This document shows, piece by piece, positions 32,370 to 41,191 of a stretch of DNA of 64,000 nt. Position 1 is the first letter of the stretch. Each line of letters begins with the position of its first letter. The notes beneath the pieces are model-generated. The model did no database searches, was not told where the DNA came from, and worked only from the letters and a program-made list of their open reading frames with translations. The translations under genes and the position numbers were made by a program. The stretch is taken from contig NZ_CP109435.1 in NCBI RefSeq assembly GCF_036227125.1, positions 6,758,001 to 6,822,000 of the forward strand. Reading direction: 5' to 3'. The stretch comes from Streptomyces sp. NBC_01485 (GTDB lineage: Bacteria; Actinomycetota; Actinomycetes; Streptomycetales; Streptomycetaceae).

Positions 32370-33707
32370 ATGGCACCAGCCATCACGCTTGCCGCGGAGG
32401 CACCCAAGCTGTCCTCCGCGAACACAGGCTTCATGCTCATCTGTTCCGCCCTGGTGCTGATCATGACCCCGGGCCTCGCCTTCTTCTACGGCGGCATGGT
32501 CCGCGTCAAGAGCACGCTGAACATGCTGATGATGAGCTTCATCAGCATCGGGATCGTCACCATCCTGTGGGTGCTGTACGGCTTCTCCCTCGCCTTCGGT
32601 ACCGACTCCGGCAGCCTCATCGGCTGGAACTCCGACTGGGTCGGCCTCAGCGACATCGGCCTGACGGACCTCTGGCCCGGATACACCATCCCGGTCTTCG
32701 TCTTCATGGTCTTCCAGATGATGTTCGCCATCATCACGCCCGCCCTGATCAGCGGTGCCCTCGCGGACCGCGTCAAGTTCTCGGCCTGGGCGCTGTTCGT
32801 CGCCCTGTGGGTCACGGTCGTCTACTTCCCGGTCGCGCACTGGGTCTGGGGCACCGGCGGCTGGGCCTTCGAGCTGGGCGTCATCGACTTCGCCGGCGGT
32901 ACGGCGGTCCACATCAACGCCGGTGCCGCGGCCCTCGGCGTGATCCTGGTCATCGGCAAGCGCGTCGGCTTCAAGAAGGACCCGATGCGCCCGCACAGCC
33001 TGCCGCTGGTCATGCTCGGCGCCGGTCTGCTGTGGTTCGGCTGGTTCGGCTTCAACGCCGGCTCGTGGCTCGGCAACGACGACGGCGTCGGCGCGCTGAT
33101 GTTCGTCAACACGCAGGTCGCCACGGCCGCCGCCATGCTCGCCTGGCTCGTCTACGAGAAGATCCGCCACGGCGCGTTCACCACGCTGGGCGCGGCCTCC
33201 GGCGCGGTCGCCGGTCTGGTCGCCATCACCCCCTCGGGCGGTGCGGTCTCCCCGCTCGGCGCGATCGCCGTCGGCGCCATCGCCGGTGTGCTGTGCGCCA
33301 TGGCCGTCGGCCTGAAGTACAAGTTCGGCTACGACGACTCGCTCGACGTCGTCGGCGTCCACCTCGTCGGCGGTGTCGTCGGCTCCCTGCTGATCGGCCT
33401 CTTCGCCAGCGGCAAGGGCCAGTCCGCGGTGGAGGGCCTCTTCTACGGCGGAGGCATGACCCAGTTCTGGAAGCAGTGCGCCGGCGTCTTCGCGGTCCTC
33501 GGCTACTCCCTGATCGCCTCCGCGATCCTCGCCTTCCTCCTCGACAAGACCATCGGCATGCGGGTCTCCGAGGACGACGAGGTGGCCGGCATCGACCAGG
33601 CCGAGCACGCCGAGACCGCATACGACTTCAGCGGAGCGGGCGGCGGCATCGTAGGCGGCTCGATCTCCTCCCACACCGCAACGGCGAGCAAGAAGGTGGA
33701 CGCATGA
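32370..33707 (+). CDS. amtB: ammonium transporter AmtB
   Basis: Membrane ammonium channel, 445 residues, with eleven predicted membrane helices. The N-terminal helix FMLICSALVLIMTPGLAFFYGG is the standard Amt signature; the twin pore histidines are in GTAVHINAGAAAL and VVGVHLVGGVVGS, and DKTIGMRVSEDDEVAGID at the C-terminus is the GlnK-interacting tail. GAGGAG at 32358-32363 supports ATG 32370. The last codons overlap glnK (ATGA). Regulation by GlnR is indicated by the upstream box. Confidence 0.96.
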   Translation: MAPAITLAAEAPKLSSANTGFMLICSALVLIMTPGLAFFYGGMVRVKSTLNMLMMSFISIGIVTILWVLYGFSLAFGTDSGSLIGWNSDWVGLSDIGLTDLWPGYTIPVFVFMVFQMMFAIITPALISGALADRVKFSAWALFVALWVTVVYFPVAHWVWGTGGWAFELGVIDFAGGTAVHINAGAAALGVILVIGKRVGFKKDPMRPHSLPLVMLGAGLLWFGWFGFNAGSWLGNDDGVGALMFVNTQVATAAAMLAWLVYEKIRHGAFTTLGAASGAVAGLVAITPSGGAVSPLGAIAVGAIAGVLCAMAVGLKYKFGYDDSLDVVGVHLVGGVVGSLLIGLFASGKGQSAVEGLFYGGGMTQFWKQCAGVFAVLGYSLIASAILAFLLDKTIGMRVSEDDEVAGIDQAEHAETAYDFSGAGGGIVGGSISSHTATASKKVDA

Positions 33708-34042
33708 AGCTCATCACCGCCGTCGTGAAGCCCCACCGGCTCGACGAGATCAAGGAGGCCCTCCAGGCCTTCGGCGTCCACGGTCTGACGGTCACCGAAG
33801 CGAGCGGCTACGGTCGTCAGCGGGGACACACCGAGGTCTACCGCGGTGCCGAGTACACCGTGGACCTCGTCCCCAAGATCCGCATCGAGGTGCTGGCCGA
33901 GGACGACGACGCCGAAGGACTGATCGACGTCATCGTCAAGGCGGCCCGCACCGGCAAGATCGGTGACGGCAAGGTCTGGTCCCTCCCGGTCGAGACCGCC
34001 GTCCGGGTCCGCACCGGCGAGCGCGGCCCGGACGCGCTCTGA
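33704..34042 (+). CDS. glnK: nitrogen regulatory protein PII
   Basis: A 112-residue PII trimer subunit that reads ATP/ADP and 2-oxoglutarate and blocks AmtB. MKLITAVVKPHRLDEIKEAL opens the fold; the T-loop GRQRGHTEVYRGAEY holds Tyr46 and Tyr51, Tyr51 being the residue adenylylated in Streptomyces. KIRIEVLAEDDDAEGLIDVI and TGKIGDGKVW (B and C loops) are intact. Translation is coupled to amtB by a four-base overlap; glnD follows after 26 bases. Confidence 0.97.
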   Translation: MKLITAVVKPHRLDEIKEALQAFGVHGLTVTEASGYGRQRGHTEVYRGAEYTVDLVPKIRIEVLAEDDDAEGLIDVIVKAARTGKIGDGKVWSLPVETAVRVRTGERGPDAL

Positions 34043-34068
34043 CGGCAGAACAGAACAGGAGTCGCTGG

Positions 34069-36528
34069 GTGACGAGTACGGACGTGCGCATGGATGCAGA
34101 GGACTCGGGACCCAGCGGCTACGCGGCGGCCCGGCTGCGCCTCCTCACCGAGGGGGCGCGGTCCGGGCCGCCGCGCCGTGCCGCTCTCGCCGAACTGACC
34201 GACGACTGGCTGACCGGCCTCTTCACGGCGGGCACCGAAGACCTGAAGGGCGTCTCCCTGGTCGCCGTCGGCGGCTACGGCCGCGGCGAGCTGTCCCCGC
34301 GCAGCGACCTCGACCTCCTCCTGTTGCACGACGGCGCCGAGGCCAAGGCGGTCGCCGCCCTCGCCGACCGCCTCTGGTACCCGGTCTGGGACCTCGGCCT
34401 CGCCCTCGACCACTCCGTCCGCACCCCGGCCGAGGCCCGCAGGACGTCCGCGGAGGACCTGAAAGTCCAACTCGGCCTCCTGGACGCCCGCCACCTCGCC
34501 GGCGACCCGGCCCTGACGGCCGGACTGCGTACGGCCGTCCTCGCCGACTGGCGCAACCAGGCCCCCAAGCGCCTCCCCGAACTGCTCGAACTGTGCACCG
34601 AGCGCGCCGAACGCCAGGGCGAGCTGCAGTACCTCCTGGAACCCGACCTGAAGGAGGCGCGCGGCGGGCTCAGGGACGCCACCGCGCTGCGCGCCGTCGC
34701 CGCCTCCTGGCTCGCCGACGCGCCCCGCGAGGGCCTCGACGACGCCCGCCGCCGCCTCCTCGACGTCCGGGACGCCCTGCACCTGGCCACCGGCCGCGCC
34801 ACCGACCGGCTCGCGCTCCAGGAACAGGACCAGGTCGCCGCCGAACTCGGCCTCCTCGACGCCGACACGCTGCTGCGGCAGGTGTACGAAGCGGCGCGGG
34901 TCATCTCGTACGCCAGTGACGTCACCTGGCGTGAGGTGGGGCGCGTCCTGCGCTCGCGCGCCGTCAGGCCGCGCCTGCGCGCCATGCTGGGCGGCGGCGC
35001 CAAGCCCGCCACCGAGCGGTCCCCGCTGGCCGAAGGCGTGGTGGAGCAGGACGGCGAGGTGGTACTCGCCCGCGCCGCACGCCCCGAACGCGACCCCGTG
35101 CTCCCCCTGCGCGCAGCAGCCGCCGCCGCGCAGGCCGGCCTCCCGCTCTCCCTGCACGCCGTACGCCGTCTCGCGGCCACCGTGCGCCCCCTGCCCACGC
35201 CCTGGCCCGCCGAGGCCCGCGAACAGCTCGTGACCCTGCTCGGCTCCGGCCGGCCCACCATCGAGGTCTGGGAGGCCCTGGAGGCCGAAGGCCTGATCAC
35301 GCGCCTGCTGCCCGACTGGGAGCGGGTACGCTGCCGGCCGCAGCGCAACGCCGTGCACATCTGGACCGTCGACCGGCACCTCATCGAGACCGCCGTCCGC
35401 GCCTCCGAGTTCACCCGCCGCGTCAGCCGCCCCGACCTCCTCCTCGTCGCCGCGCTGCTGCACGACATCGGCAAGGGCTGGCCCGGCGACCACTCGGTCG
35501 CGGGCGAGATCATCGCCAAGGACGTCGCCGCCCGCATCGGCTTCGACCGCGCCGACGTCGCGGTCCTCTCCACGCTCGTACGGCAGCACCTGCTGCTCAT
35601 CGAGACGGCCACCCGGCGCGACCTGGAGGACCCGGCCACGGTCCGCTCGGTCGCCGAGGCGGTCGGCTCGCAGAGCACCCTGGAGCTGCTGCACGCGCTC
35701 ACCGAGGCGGACGCGCTGGCCACCGGGCCCGCCGCCTGGTCCTCCTGGCGGGGTTCGCTCGTGGCGGACCTGGTCAAGCGGGTCGCGGCGGTCCTCGCCG
35801 GGGACGCGCCCGAGGAACCCGCCGCCGCCGCGCCCACCGCCGAACAGGAACGGCTGGCCATCGAGGCGATGGCCACCGGCAGCCCGGTGCTGTCCCTGCG
35901 CGCGCAGACCGAGCCGCCCGCCGACTCCGTCGGCGACCAGCCGGCCGGCGACCCCGAGCCGCTCGGCGTGGAACTCCTCATCGCGGTGCCCGACCAGGAG
36001 GGCGTGCTGCCCGCCGTGGCCGGCGTGCTCGCCATGCACCGGCTGACCGTCCGCACGGCCGAACTGCGCGCCCTGGACCTCCCGGCCGGAGTCGAGGGCA
36101 CCGTCCTGCTGCTGAACTGGCGGGTCGCCGCCGAGTACGGCTCCCTGCCCCAGGCCGCCCGGCTGCGCGCCGACCTCGTCCGCGCCCTGGACGGCTCGCT
36201 GGACATCGCCGGCCGGCTCGCCGAGCGCGACGCGGCCTACCCGCGCCGCCGGGGCGTGGTCGCACCGCCGCCGCGCGTCACGGTCGCCTCCGCGGCCTCC
36301 CGGCACGCCACGGTCATCGAGGTCCGCGCGCAGGACGCCCCGGGCCTCCTGTTCCGGATCGGCCGCGCCCTGGAGGACGAGGGCCTGCGGGTCCGCAGCA
36401 TGCACGTCTCCACCCTGGGCGCGAACGCCGTCGACGCCTTCTACGTGACCGGTGGCAAGGGCCTGCCCTTGCCGGGTGAGGAGGCGACGGCCACGGCGCG
36501 GAAGCTGGAGGAGCTCCTGCGGGCGTGA
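34069..36528 (+). CDS. glnD: PII nucleotidylyltransferase/removing enzyme
   Basis: Modifies GlnK on its T-loop Tyr; in Streptomyces the group is AMP (adenylyltransferase) rather than UMP. The 819-residue protein has the N-terminal nucleotidyltransferase motif VGGYGRGELSPRSDLDLLL (about residues 65-83), a central HD phosphohydrolase site LLHDIGKGWPGDHS, and two C-terminal ACT domains (LIAVPDQEGVLPAVAGVLA and IEVRAQDAPGLLFRIG) that sense glutamine. GTG 34069 has AACAGGAG eight bases upstream. Third gene of the nitrogen operon; a terminator follows at 36644. Confidence 0.95.
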   Translation: MTSTDVRMDAEDSGPSGYAAARLRLLTEGARSGPPRRAALAELTDDWLTGLFTAGTEDLKGVSLVAVGGYGRGELSPRSDLDLLLLHDGAEAKAVAALADRLWYPVWDLGLALDHSVRTPAEARRTSAEDLKVQLGLLDARHLAGDPALTAGLRTAVLADWRNQAPKRLPELLELCTERAERQGELQYLLEPDLKEARGGLRDATALRAVAASWLADAPREGLDDARRRLLDVRDALHLATGRATDRLALQEQDQVAAELGLLDADTLLRQVYEAARVISYASDVTWREVGRVLRSRAVRPRLRAMLGGGAKPATERSPLAEGVVEQDGEVVLARAARPERDPVLPLRAAAAAAQAGLPLSLHAVRRLAATVRPLPTPWPAEAREQLVTLLGSGRPTIEVWEALEAEGLITRLLPDWERVRCRPQRNAVHIWTVDRHLIETAVRASEFTRRVSRPDLLLVAALLHDIGKGWPGDHSVAGEIIAKDVAARIGFDRADVAVLSTLVRQHLLLIETATRRDLEDPATVRSVAEAVGSQSTLELLHALTEADALATGPAAWSSWRGSLVADLVKRVAAVLAGDAPEEPAAAAPTAEQERLAIEAMATGSPVLSLRAQTEPPADSVGDQPAGDPEPLGVELLIAVPDQEGVLPAVAGVLAMHRLTVRTAELRALDLPAGVEGTVLLLNWRVAAEYGSLPQAARLRADLVRALDGSLDIAGRLAERDAAYPRRRGVVAPPPRVTVASAASRHATVIEVRAQDAPGLLFRIGRALEDEGLRVRSMHVSTLGANAVDAFYVTGGKGLPLPGEEATATARKLEELLRA

Positions 36529-36558
36529 CCTCGCGGTCGCGTTATGCGTTGAGCGGAT

Positions 36559-36648
36559 GTGCTCCCCGCTGGTGCGGGGGTGGTCCGGTGGCTGCCAGCC
36601 GGTCGGACAGCGTATCCATTTTGTCCCCGCCGACGCGGGGTTCCGTCC
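36559..36648 (+). repeat. two-copy type I-E CRISPR-like unit between glnD and ffh
   Basis: Copy 1 (36559-36587) is 29 bases with arms CTCCCCGC and GCGGGGG and the end GGTGGTCCG, closely resembling type I-E CRISPR repeats of streptomycetes. Copy 2 (36620-36648) starts exactly 61 bases later, i.e. after a 32-base spacer (36588-36619), and keeps the TCCCCGC and GCGGGG arms in register while its ends are degenerate (17 of 29 identical). No cas gene is in the window. Looks like a relic mini-array or a dispersed repeat; the copy inside rnc is the nearest relative. Confidence 0.5.
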
Positions 36649-36677
36649 CCGTCCGCTGAATACAGCGGGCGGGGACG
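36644..36677 (+). terminator. terminator between glnD and ffh
   Basis: CGTCCCCGTCCGCTG (36644-36658) pairs with CAGCGGGCGGGGACG (36663-36677) through 15 bp with one T-G wobble and an AATA loop, followed by ATTTGCTT. Overlaps the end of the second CRISPR-like copy. Confidence 0.85.
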
Positions 36678-36747
36678 ATTTGCTTGTGGGGCCGGATACC
36701 CTGGAGGGCAGCCCAAACTGTCGCCGACCCCAAGGACCGACGCCGCC

Positions 36748-38298
36748 GTGTTCGATACTCTCTCCGACCGCCTCAGCAATACTTTCAAGTCCCTCCGGGG
36801 CAAAGGCAGGCTGTCCGAGGCGGACATCGACGCCACGGCCCGTGAAATCCGCATCGCGCTCCTCGAAGCGGACGTCGCCCTGCCGGTCGTGCGCACGTTC
36901 ATCAAGAACGTCAAGGAGCGCTCCCTCGGCTCCGACGTCTCCAAGGCGCTGAATCCGGCCCAGCAGGTCCTGAAGATCGTCAACGACGAACTCGTCACGA
37001 TCCTCGGCGGCGAGACCCGCCGTCTCCGCTTCGCCAAGCAGCCCCCCACCGTGCTCATGCTGGCCGGTCTCCAGGGTGCCGGTAAGACCACCCTCGCGGG
37101 CAAGCTCGGCCTCTGGCTGAAGGAGCAGGGCCACTCGCCGCTCCTGGTCGCCGCCGACCTCCAGCGCCCCAACGCCGTCAACCAGCTCAGCGTCGTCGCG
37201 CAGCGCGCCGGCGTGGCCGTGTACGCCCCGCAGCCCGGTAACGGCGTCGGTGACCCGGTCCAGGTCGCCAGGGACTCGATCGAGTTCGCGAAGACCAAGG
37301 TCCACGACATCGTCATCGTGGACACCGCAGGCCGCCTCGGCATCGACGCCGAGCTGATGCAGCAGGCAGCCGACATCAGGGACGCGGTCAGCCCCGACGA
37401 GATCCTCTTCGTCGTCGACGCGATGATCGGCCAGGACGCCGTGAACACGGCCGAGGCCTTCCGGGACGGCGTCGGGTTCGACGGTGTCGTGCTGTCGAAG
37501 CTCGACGGCGACGCCCGTGGTGGCGCGGCCCTGTCGATCGCCTCCGTGACCGGCAAGCCGATCATGTTCGCCTCGAACGGCGAGAAGCTCGACGAGTTCG
37601 ACGCCTTCCACCCCGACCGGATGGCCTCCCGCATCCTCGACATGGGTGACCTGCTCACCCTGATCGAGCAGGCGGAGAAGACGTTCAGTCAGGAAGAGGC
37701 CGAGAAGATGGCCTCCAAGCTGGCGTCCAAGAAGGGCCAGGACTTCACCCTGGACGACTTCCTGGCCCAGATGGAGCAGGTCCGCAAGATGGGCTCGATC
37801 TCCAAGCTGCTCGGCATGCTGCCCGGCATGGGCCAGATCAAGGACCAGATCGCCAACCTCGACGAGCGGGACGTCGACCGCACGGCCGCGATCATCAAGT
37901 CGATGACCCCGGCCGAGCGCCACGAGCCGACGATCATCAACGGCTCCCGCCGCGCCCGTATCGCCAAGGGCTCCGGCGTCGAGGTCAGCGCGGTGAAGGG
38001 CCTGGTCGAGCGGTTCTTCGAGGCCCGCAAGATGATGTCCCGAATGGCCCAGGGCGGCGGCATGCCCGGCATGCCGGGGATCCCGGGCATGGGCGGCGGC
38101 CCCGGCCGGCAGAAGAAGCAGCCCAAGCAGGCCAAGGGCAAGCAGCGCTCCGGCAACCCGATGAAGCGCAAGCAGCAGGAGCTGGAGGACGCCCAGCGCC
38201 GCGAGGCCCAGGCCCAGGGCGGCAACGCGCTCGGGCTGCCGCAGCAGGGCGCCCAGGACTTCGAGCTGCCGGACGAGTTCAAGAAGTTCATGGGCTGA
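36748..38298 (+). CDS. ffh: signal recognition particle protein Ffh
   Basis: SRP54 homologue that binds signal sequences and SRP RNA. 516 residues: N domain (FDTLSDRLSNTFKSLRGKG), G domain with GLQGAGKTTLAGKLG, DTAGRLGID and SKLDGDARGGAAL, and a C-terminal M domain ending in Met/Gly-rich repeats (GMPGMPGIPGMGGG) and a Lys/Gln-rich tail. GTG 36748 is preceded by AAGGA. Works with FtsY at 28.1 kb. A terminator follows. Confidence 0.96.
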   Translation: MFDTLSDRLSNTFKSLRGKGRLSEADIDATAREIRIALLEADVALPVVRTFIKNVKERSLGSDVSKALNPAQQVLKIVNDELVTILGGETRRLRFAKQPPTVLMLAGLQGAGKTTLAGKLGLWLKEQGHSPLLVAADLQRPNAVNQLSVVAQRAGVAVYAPQPGNGVGDPVQVARDSIEFAKTKVHDIVIVDTAGRLGIDAELMQQAADIRDAVSPDEILFVVDAMIGQDAVNTAEAFRDGVGFDGVVLSKLDGDARGGAALSIASVTGKPIMFASNGEKLDEFDAFHPDRMASRILDMGDLLTLIEQAEKTFSQEEAEKMASKLASKKGQDFTLDDFLAQMEQVRKMGSISKLLGMLPGMGQIKDQIANLDERDVDRTAAIIKSMTPAERHEPTIINGSRRARIAKGSGVEVSAVKGLVERFFEARKMMSRMAQGGGMPGMPGIPGMGGGPGRQKKQPKQAKGKQRSGNPMKRKQQELEDAQRREAQAQGGNALGLPQQGAQDFELPDEFKKFMG

Positions 38299-38332
38299 GT
38301 GCTCGAGCGCCTCAGCGCGTGAGTACGTCGTC

Positions 38333-38362
38333 GAGGGCGCCCTTCCCCGGAAGGGCGCCCTC
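38333..38362 (+). terminator. terminator between ffh and ftsH
   Basis: GAGGGCGCCCTTCC (38333-38346) and GGAAGGGCGCCCTC (38349-38362), a perfect stem of about 13 bp closed by CCCC, 35 bases after the ffh stop. Confidence 0.85.
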
Positions 38363-38422
38363 CGCGTCTCCGCTGGTCTTTCTGCGCGTGCCGGTGCTCG
38401 AAGGGTGTCGTAACGTCCCGAT

Positions 38423-40363
38423 ATGACCAACCCTGCGCCGCCGCGGAAGTCGCCGGACAAGCCCTGGCGTACCGAGGGCACTCCCGAGGAGCCGCCGAAG
38501 CCGTCCCAGGGCGGGCGGCGGATACGCGGTGGCTGGTGGGGCCTGATCCTCACCGCGGTGCTCGTGTTCCTGGTCGCCAACCTGGCCCTGTGGCTCTTCA
38601 ACGAGGGCGACGAGCCGACGATCTCGTACACCGAGTTCAGCAAGCAGGTCGACGCGGGCAACGTCAGCAAGATCTACGCCAAGGGCGACGCGATCCAGGG
38701 GCAGCTGAAGAAGTCGCGCAAGAACCCCGACGGCGGCGACTCGTACACCAAGTTCAACACCCAGCGGCCGTCCTTCGCGGACGACCAGATCTGGCAGGAG
38801 CTGACCAGGAACAACGTCACGGTCACGGCCGAGCCGGTCGTCCAGCACCGCAGTGTTCTGGCCAACCTGCTGATCTCGCTGGCGCCGATGGTGCTGCTCG
38901 TCGTGGTGTGGGTGGTCGTCGCGCGGCGGATGCGGGCGGGCGGACTGGGCGGCGCGGGCGGCATGCTCGGCCGCAAGGCGCCGCCCAAGCCGGTCGAGCT
39001 GGAGCCGGGACAGCCCCGGACGACGTTCGACGACGTGGCCGGCATCGACGAGGTCCAGGGCGAGCTGCACGACGTCGTCGACTTCCTGAAGAACCCCGAC
39101 GCCTATCGCAGGATGGGCGCCAAGATGCCCCGGGGCGTGCTGCTGGCGGGCCCGCCGGGCACCGGCAAGACACTGCTCGCGCGGGCGGTGGCCGGGGAGG
39201 CGGGGGTGCCCTTCTTCTCGGCCTCGGCGTCCGAGTTCATCGAGATGATCGTGGGCGTGGGCGCGTCCCGCGTGCGCGAGCTGTTCGCGGAGGCCCGCAA
39301 GGTGGCGCCGTCGATCATCTTCATCGACGAGATCGACACCATCGGACGGGCCCGGGGCGGGGGAGGGACCGTGGGCGGCCACGACGAGCGCGAGCAGACC
39401 CTCAACCAGATCCTCACCGAGATGGACGGCTTCTCCGGCTCGGAGGGCGTCATCGTCGTCGCGGCGACGAACCGCGCCGACGTCCTGGACCCGGCCCTGA
39501 CCCGGCCGGGCCGCTTCGACCGGGTGGTCATGGTCTCGCCCCCGGACCGCCGCGGCCGGAAGGCGATCCTGGAGATCCACACCCGCGAGATCCCGCTCGC
39601 CGGTGACGTCGACCTGGCCCAGGTGGCCCGTACGACACCGGGCATGACCGGCGCCGAGCTGGCCAACCTCGCCAACGAGGCCGCCCTCCTCGCCGTCAAG
39701 CGCCAGCAGGACCAGGTGACCCGGGCCGACCTCTCCGAGGCCCTGGAGAAGGTCCAGCTCGGCGCGGAACGGCCGCTGGTGATGCCCGAGGAGGAGCGCC
39801 GCAGGACCGCCTACCACGAGAGCGGCCACGCCCTGCTGGGCATGCTCCAGCCCGGCGCCGACCCCGTCCGCAAGATCACCATCGTGCCGCGCGGGCGGGC
39901 CCTCGGCGTGACGCTGTCGACGCCGGACGCGGAGCGGTACGCGTACACGGAGGAGTACCTGCGCGGCCGGATCATCGGCGCGCTCGGCGGGATGGCGGCC
40001 GAGCACGTGGTCTACGGGGTCGTCACGACCGGCGCGGAGAACGACCTGGAGCAGGTCACCAACATCGTGCGCGGGATGGTCGCCCGCTGGGGCATGAGCG
40101 AGCGCGTCGGCCGTCTGTCGGCGCTGCCGGGCGACGTCCAGCAGGCCTACGGGCTCGCCGCCGCGCCCGCGACCCTCGACGTCATCGACCACGAGATGCG
40201 GCGCATCGTCGACGAGTGCTACGAGGAGGCCTGCCGCAAACTCCGCGACCACCGCGGCCAGTTGGACGACCTGGCCCAGGCCCTCCTGGCGAACGAGACG
40301 CTGGAGGAGGCGGACGCCTACCGGATCGCGGGCATCCCGCGGACGAGCAAGGACGACACGTGA
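38423..40363 (+). CDS. ftsH: ATP-dependent zinc metalloprotease FtsH
   Basis: Membrane AAA+ protease. 646 residues: a Pro-rich cytosolic leader, membrane helix 1 (about residues 39-58, LILTAVLVFLVANLALWLF), an extracytoplasmic region, helix 2 (LLISLAPMVLLVVVWVVVA, near 151-169), the AAA domain with GPPGTGKTLLARAVAGE, FIDEIDTIG and RPGRFDRVV, and the zinc site HESGH with the downstream GAENDLEQ. Starts at ATG 38423. It is shorter at both ends than the longer FtsH in other streptomycetes; I recall a second ftsH (SCO5587-type) at this place, so it may be the paralogue rather than the essential copy. Confidence 0.94.
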   Translation: MTNPAPPRKSPDKPWRTEGTPEEPPKPSQGGRRIRGGWWGLILTAVLVFLVANLALWLFNEGDEPTISYTEFSKQVDAGNVSKIYAKGDAIQGQLKKSRKNPDGGDSYTKFNTQRPSFADDQIWQELTRNNVTVTAEPVVQHRSVLANLLISLAPMVLLVVVWVVVARRMRAGGLGGAGGMLGRKAPPKPVELEPGQPRTTFDDVAGIDEVQGELHDVVDFLKNPDAYRRMGAKMPRGVLLAGPPGTGKTLLARAVAGEAGVPFFSASASEFIEMIVGVGASRVRELFAEARKVAPSIIFIDEIDTIGRARGGGGTVGGHDEREQTLNQILTEMDGFSGSEGVIVVAATNRADVLDPALTRPGRFDRVVMVSPPDRRGRKAILEIHTREIPLAGDVDLAQVARTTPGMTGAELANLANEAALLAVKRQQDQVTRADLSEALEKVQLGAERPLVMPEEERRRTAYHESGHALLGMLQPGADPVRKITIVPRGRALGVTLSTPDAERYAYTEEYLRGRIIGALGGMAAEHVVYGVVTTGAENDLEQVTNIVRGMVARWGMSERVGRLSALPGDVQQAYGLAAAPATLDVIDHEMRRIVDECYEEACRKLRDHRGQLDDLAQALLANETLEEADAYRIAGIPRTSKDDT

Positions 40364-40389
40364 CTCCTCGGGCGCGCCCACGTGTTGGA

Positions 40390-40418
40390 GGACTACGCGT
40401 TGGCGGACTACGCGTTGG
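40390..40418. repeat. tandem 15-bp duplication over the lipoprotein stop codon
   Basis: GGACTACGCGTTGG occurs at 40390-40403 and 40405-40418. On the minus strand this duplicates the last two sense codons and the TAG of the lipoprotein gene in frame, leaving two successive stops. Confidence 0.7.
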
Positions 40419-41043
40419 GGAACTTCCAGACGAACGGCTCCCCGTCCTCCTCCGACCAGTGCACCTCGATGCTCTTGGCGGTGGCCGGCACCAGGTACGA
40501 CTCGCAGAAGACGTGGCTCTCGCCCTGCTTCCAGCTCTCGACGTCGTAGGGGTCCTCGCAGCCGGCGACACCGTCCTCCGAGGCGCCGATCAGGATCGAG
40601 CCGCGCTGACCGTCGGCCCAGACGGTCGTGCCGTCGTTCGCGTCGGAGGAGTCGCTGAGCGCCGGACCGGCCTGGTGCGTGAACTTCACGTGCGCGATCG
40701 CGAGCACCATGCCCTTGGCGTCCTTCGGGTCCGACACCACCTTCTGCGCCTCGGCCTCGGTGCCGACGTCGACCTTCTGCGCCGCGATCTCGTACGTCAC
40801 GTCGCCCGGCTCCTCCGCGACCTTCCCCGTGACGCTCTCGCCGGTCGCCACCTCGCCGCCGCCGGCGGACGTCGACGCGGAGGCGGAGGCCGAGGCCGAC
40901 CCGCCGGCCGACGGCGAGGAGTCGGCCGCTGCGGTGGCGGCGCCCTTCGCGTCGGCGTCGTCGCTCCCGTTGCACGCGCTGAGGGTGAGGGCGAGAACGG
41001 CGACGGGCGCGACGAGACGCAGCGCGGTCTTGCGGTGCAGCAC
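40408..41043 (-). CDS. putative lipoprotein of unknown function
   Basis: A 211-residue exported protein: LHRKTALRLVAPVAVLALTLSAC is a lipoprotein signal with lipid-modified Cys24, then a low-complexity Ala/Ser linker (SAGGSASASASAS), then a globular region about residues 62-211 with two Cys (VAGCEDP, HVFCES) that may pair. No enzyme motif. It ends 44 bases from ftsH in convergent orientation and its stop region carries a 15-bp tandem duplication. Function unknown. Confidence 0.82.
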   Translation of the reverse strand: MLHRKTALRLVAPVAVLALTLSACNGSDDADAKGAATAAADSSPSAGGSASASASASTSAGGGEVATGESVTGKVAEEPGDVTYEIAAQKVDVGTEAEAQKVVSDPKDAKGMVLAIAHVKFTHQAGPALSDSSDANDGTTVWADGQRGSILIGASEDGVAGCEDPYDVESWKQGESHVFCESYLVPATAKSIEVHWSEEDGEPFVWKFPNA

Positions 41044-41191
41044 AACAGCTCCTGTATGCAGATGTGAGGTCTCCCCCGGACGGTTCGACAGGCTATGGGG
41101 GCGGTGTGCTGGTCAGCGAAGCGAGAGGCACCCCGCTTCGCTTTCTTCACACCATTCACACGTGCATTTCCAGGAACTTCCTTACCTGTTG

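Noticed and set aside
33838..38670. Very long open frame on the minus strand opposite glnD and ffh
   Set aside because: High-GC antisense artefact: no protein family similarity, composition of a codon shadow, and it covers several well-identified plus-strand genes.
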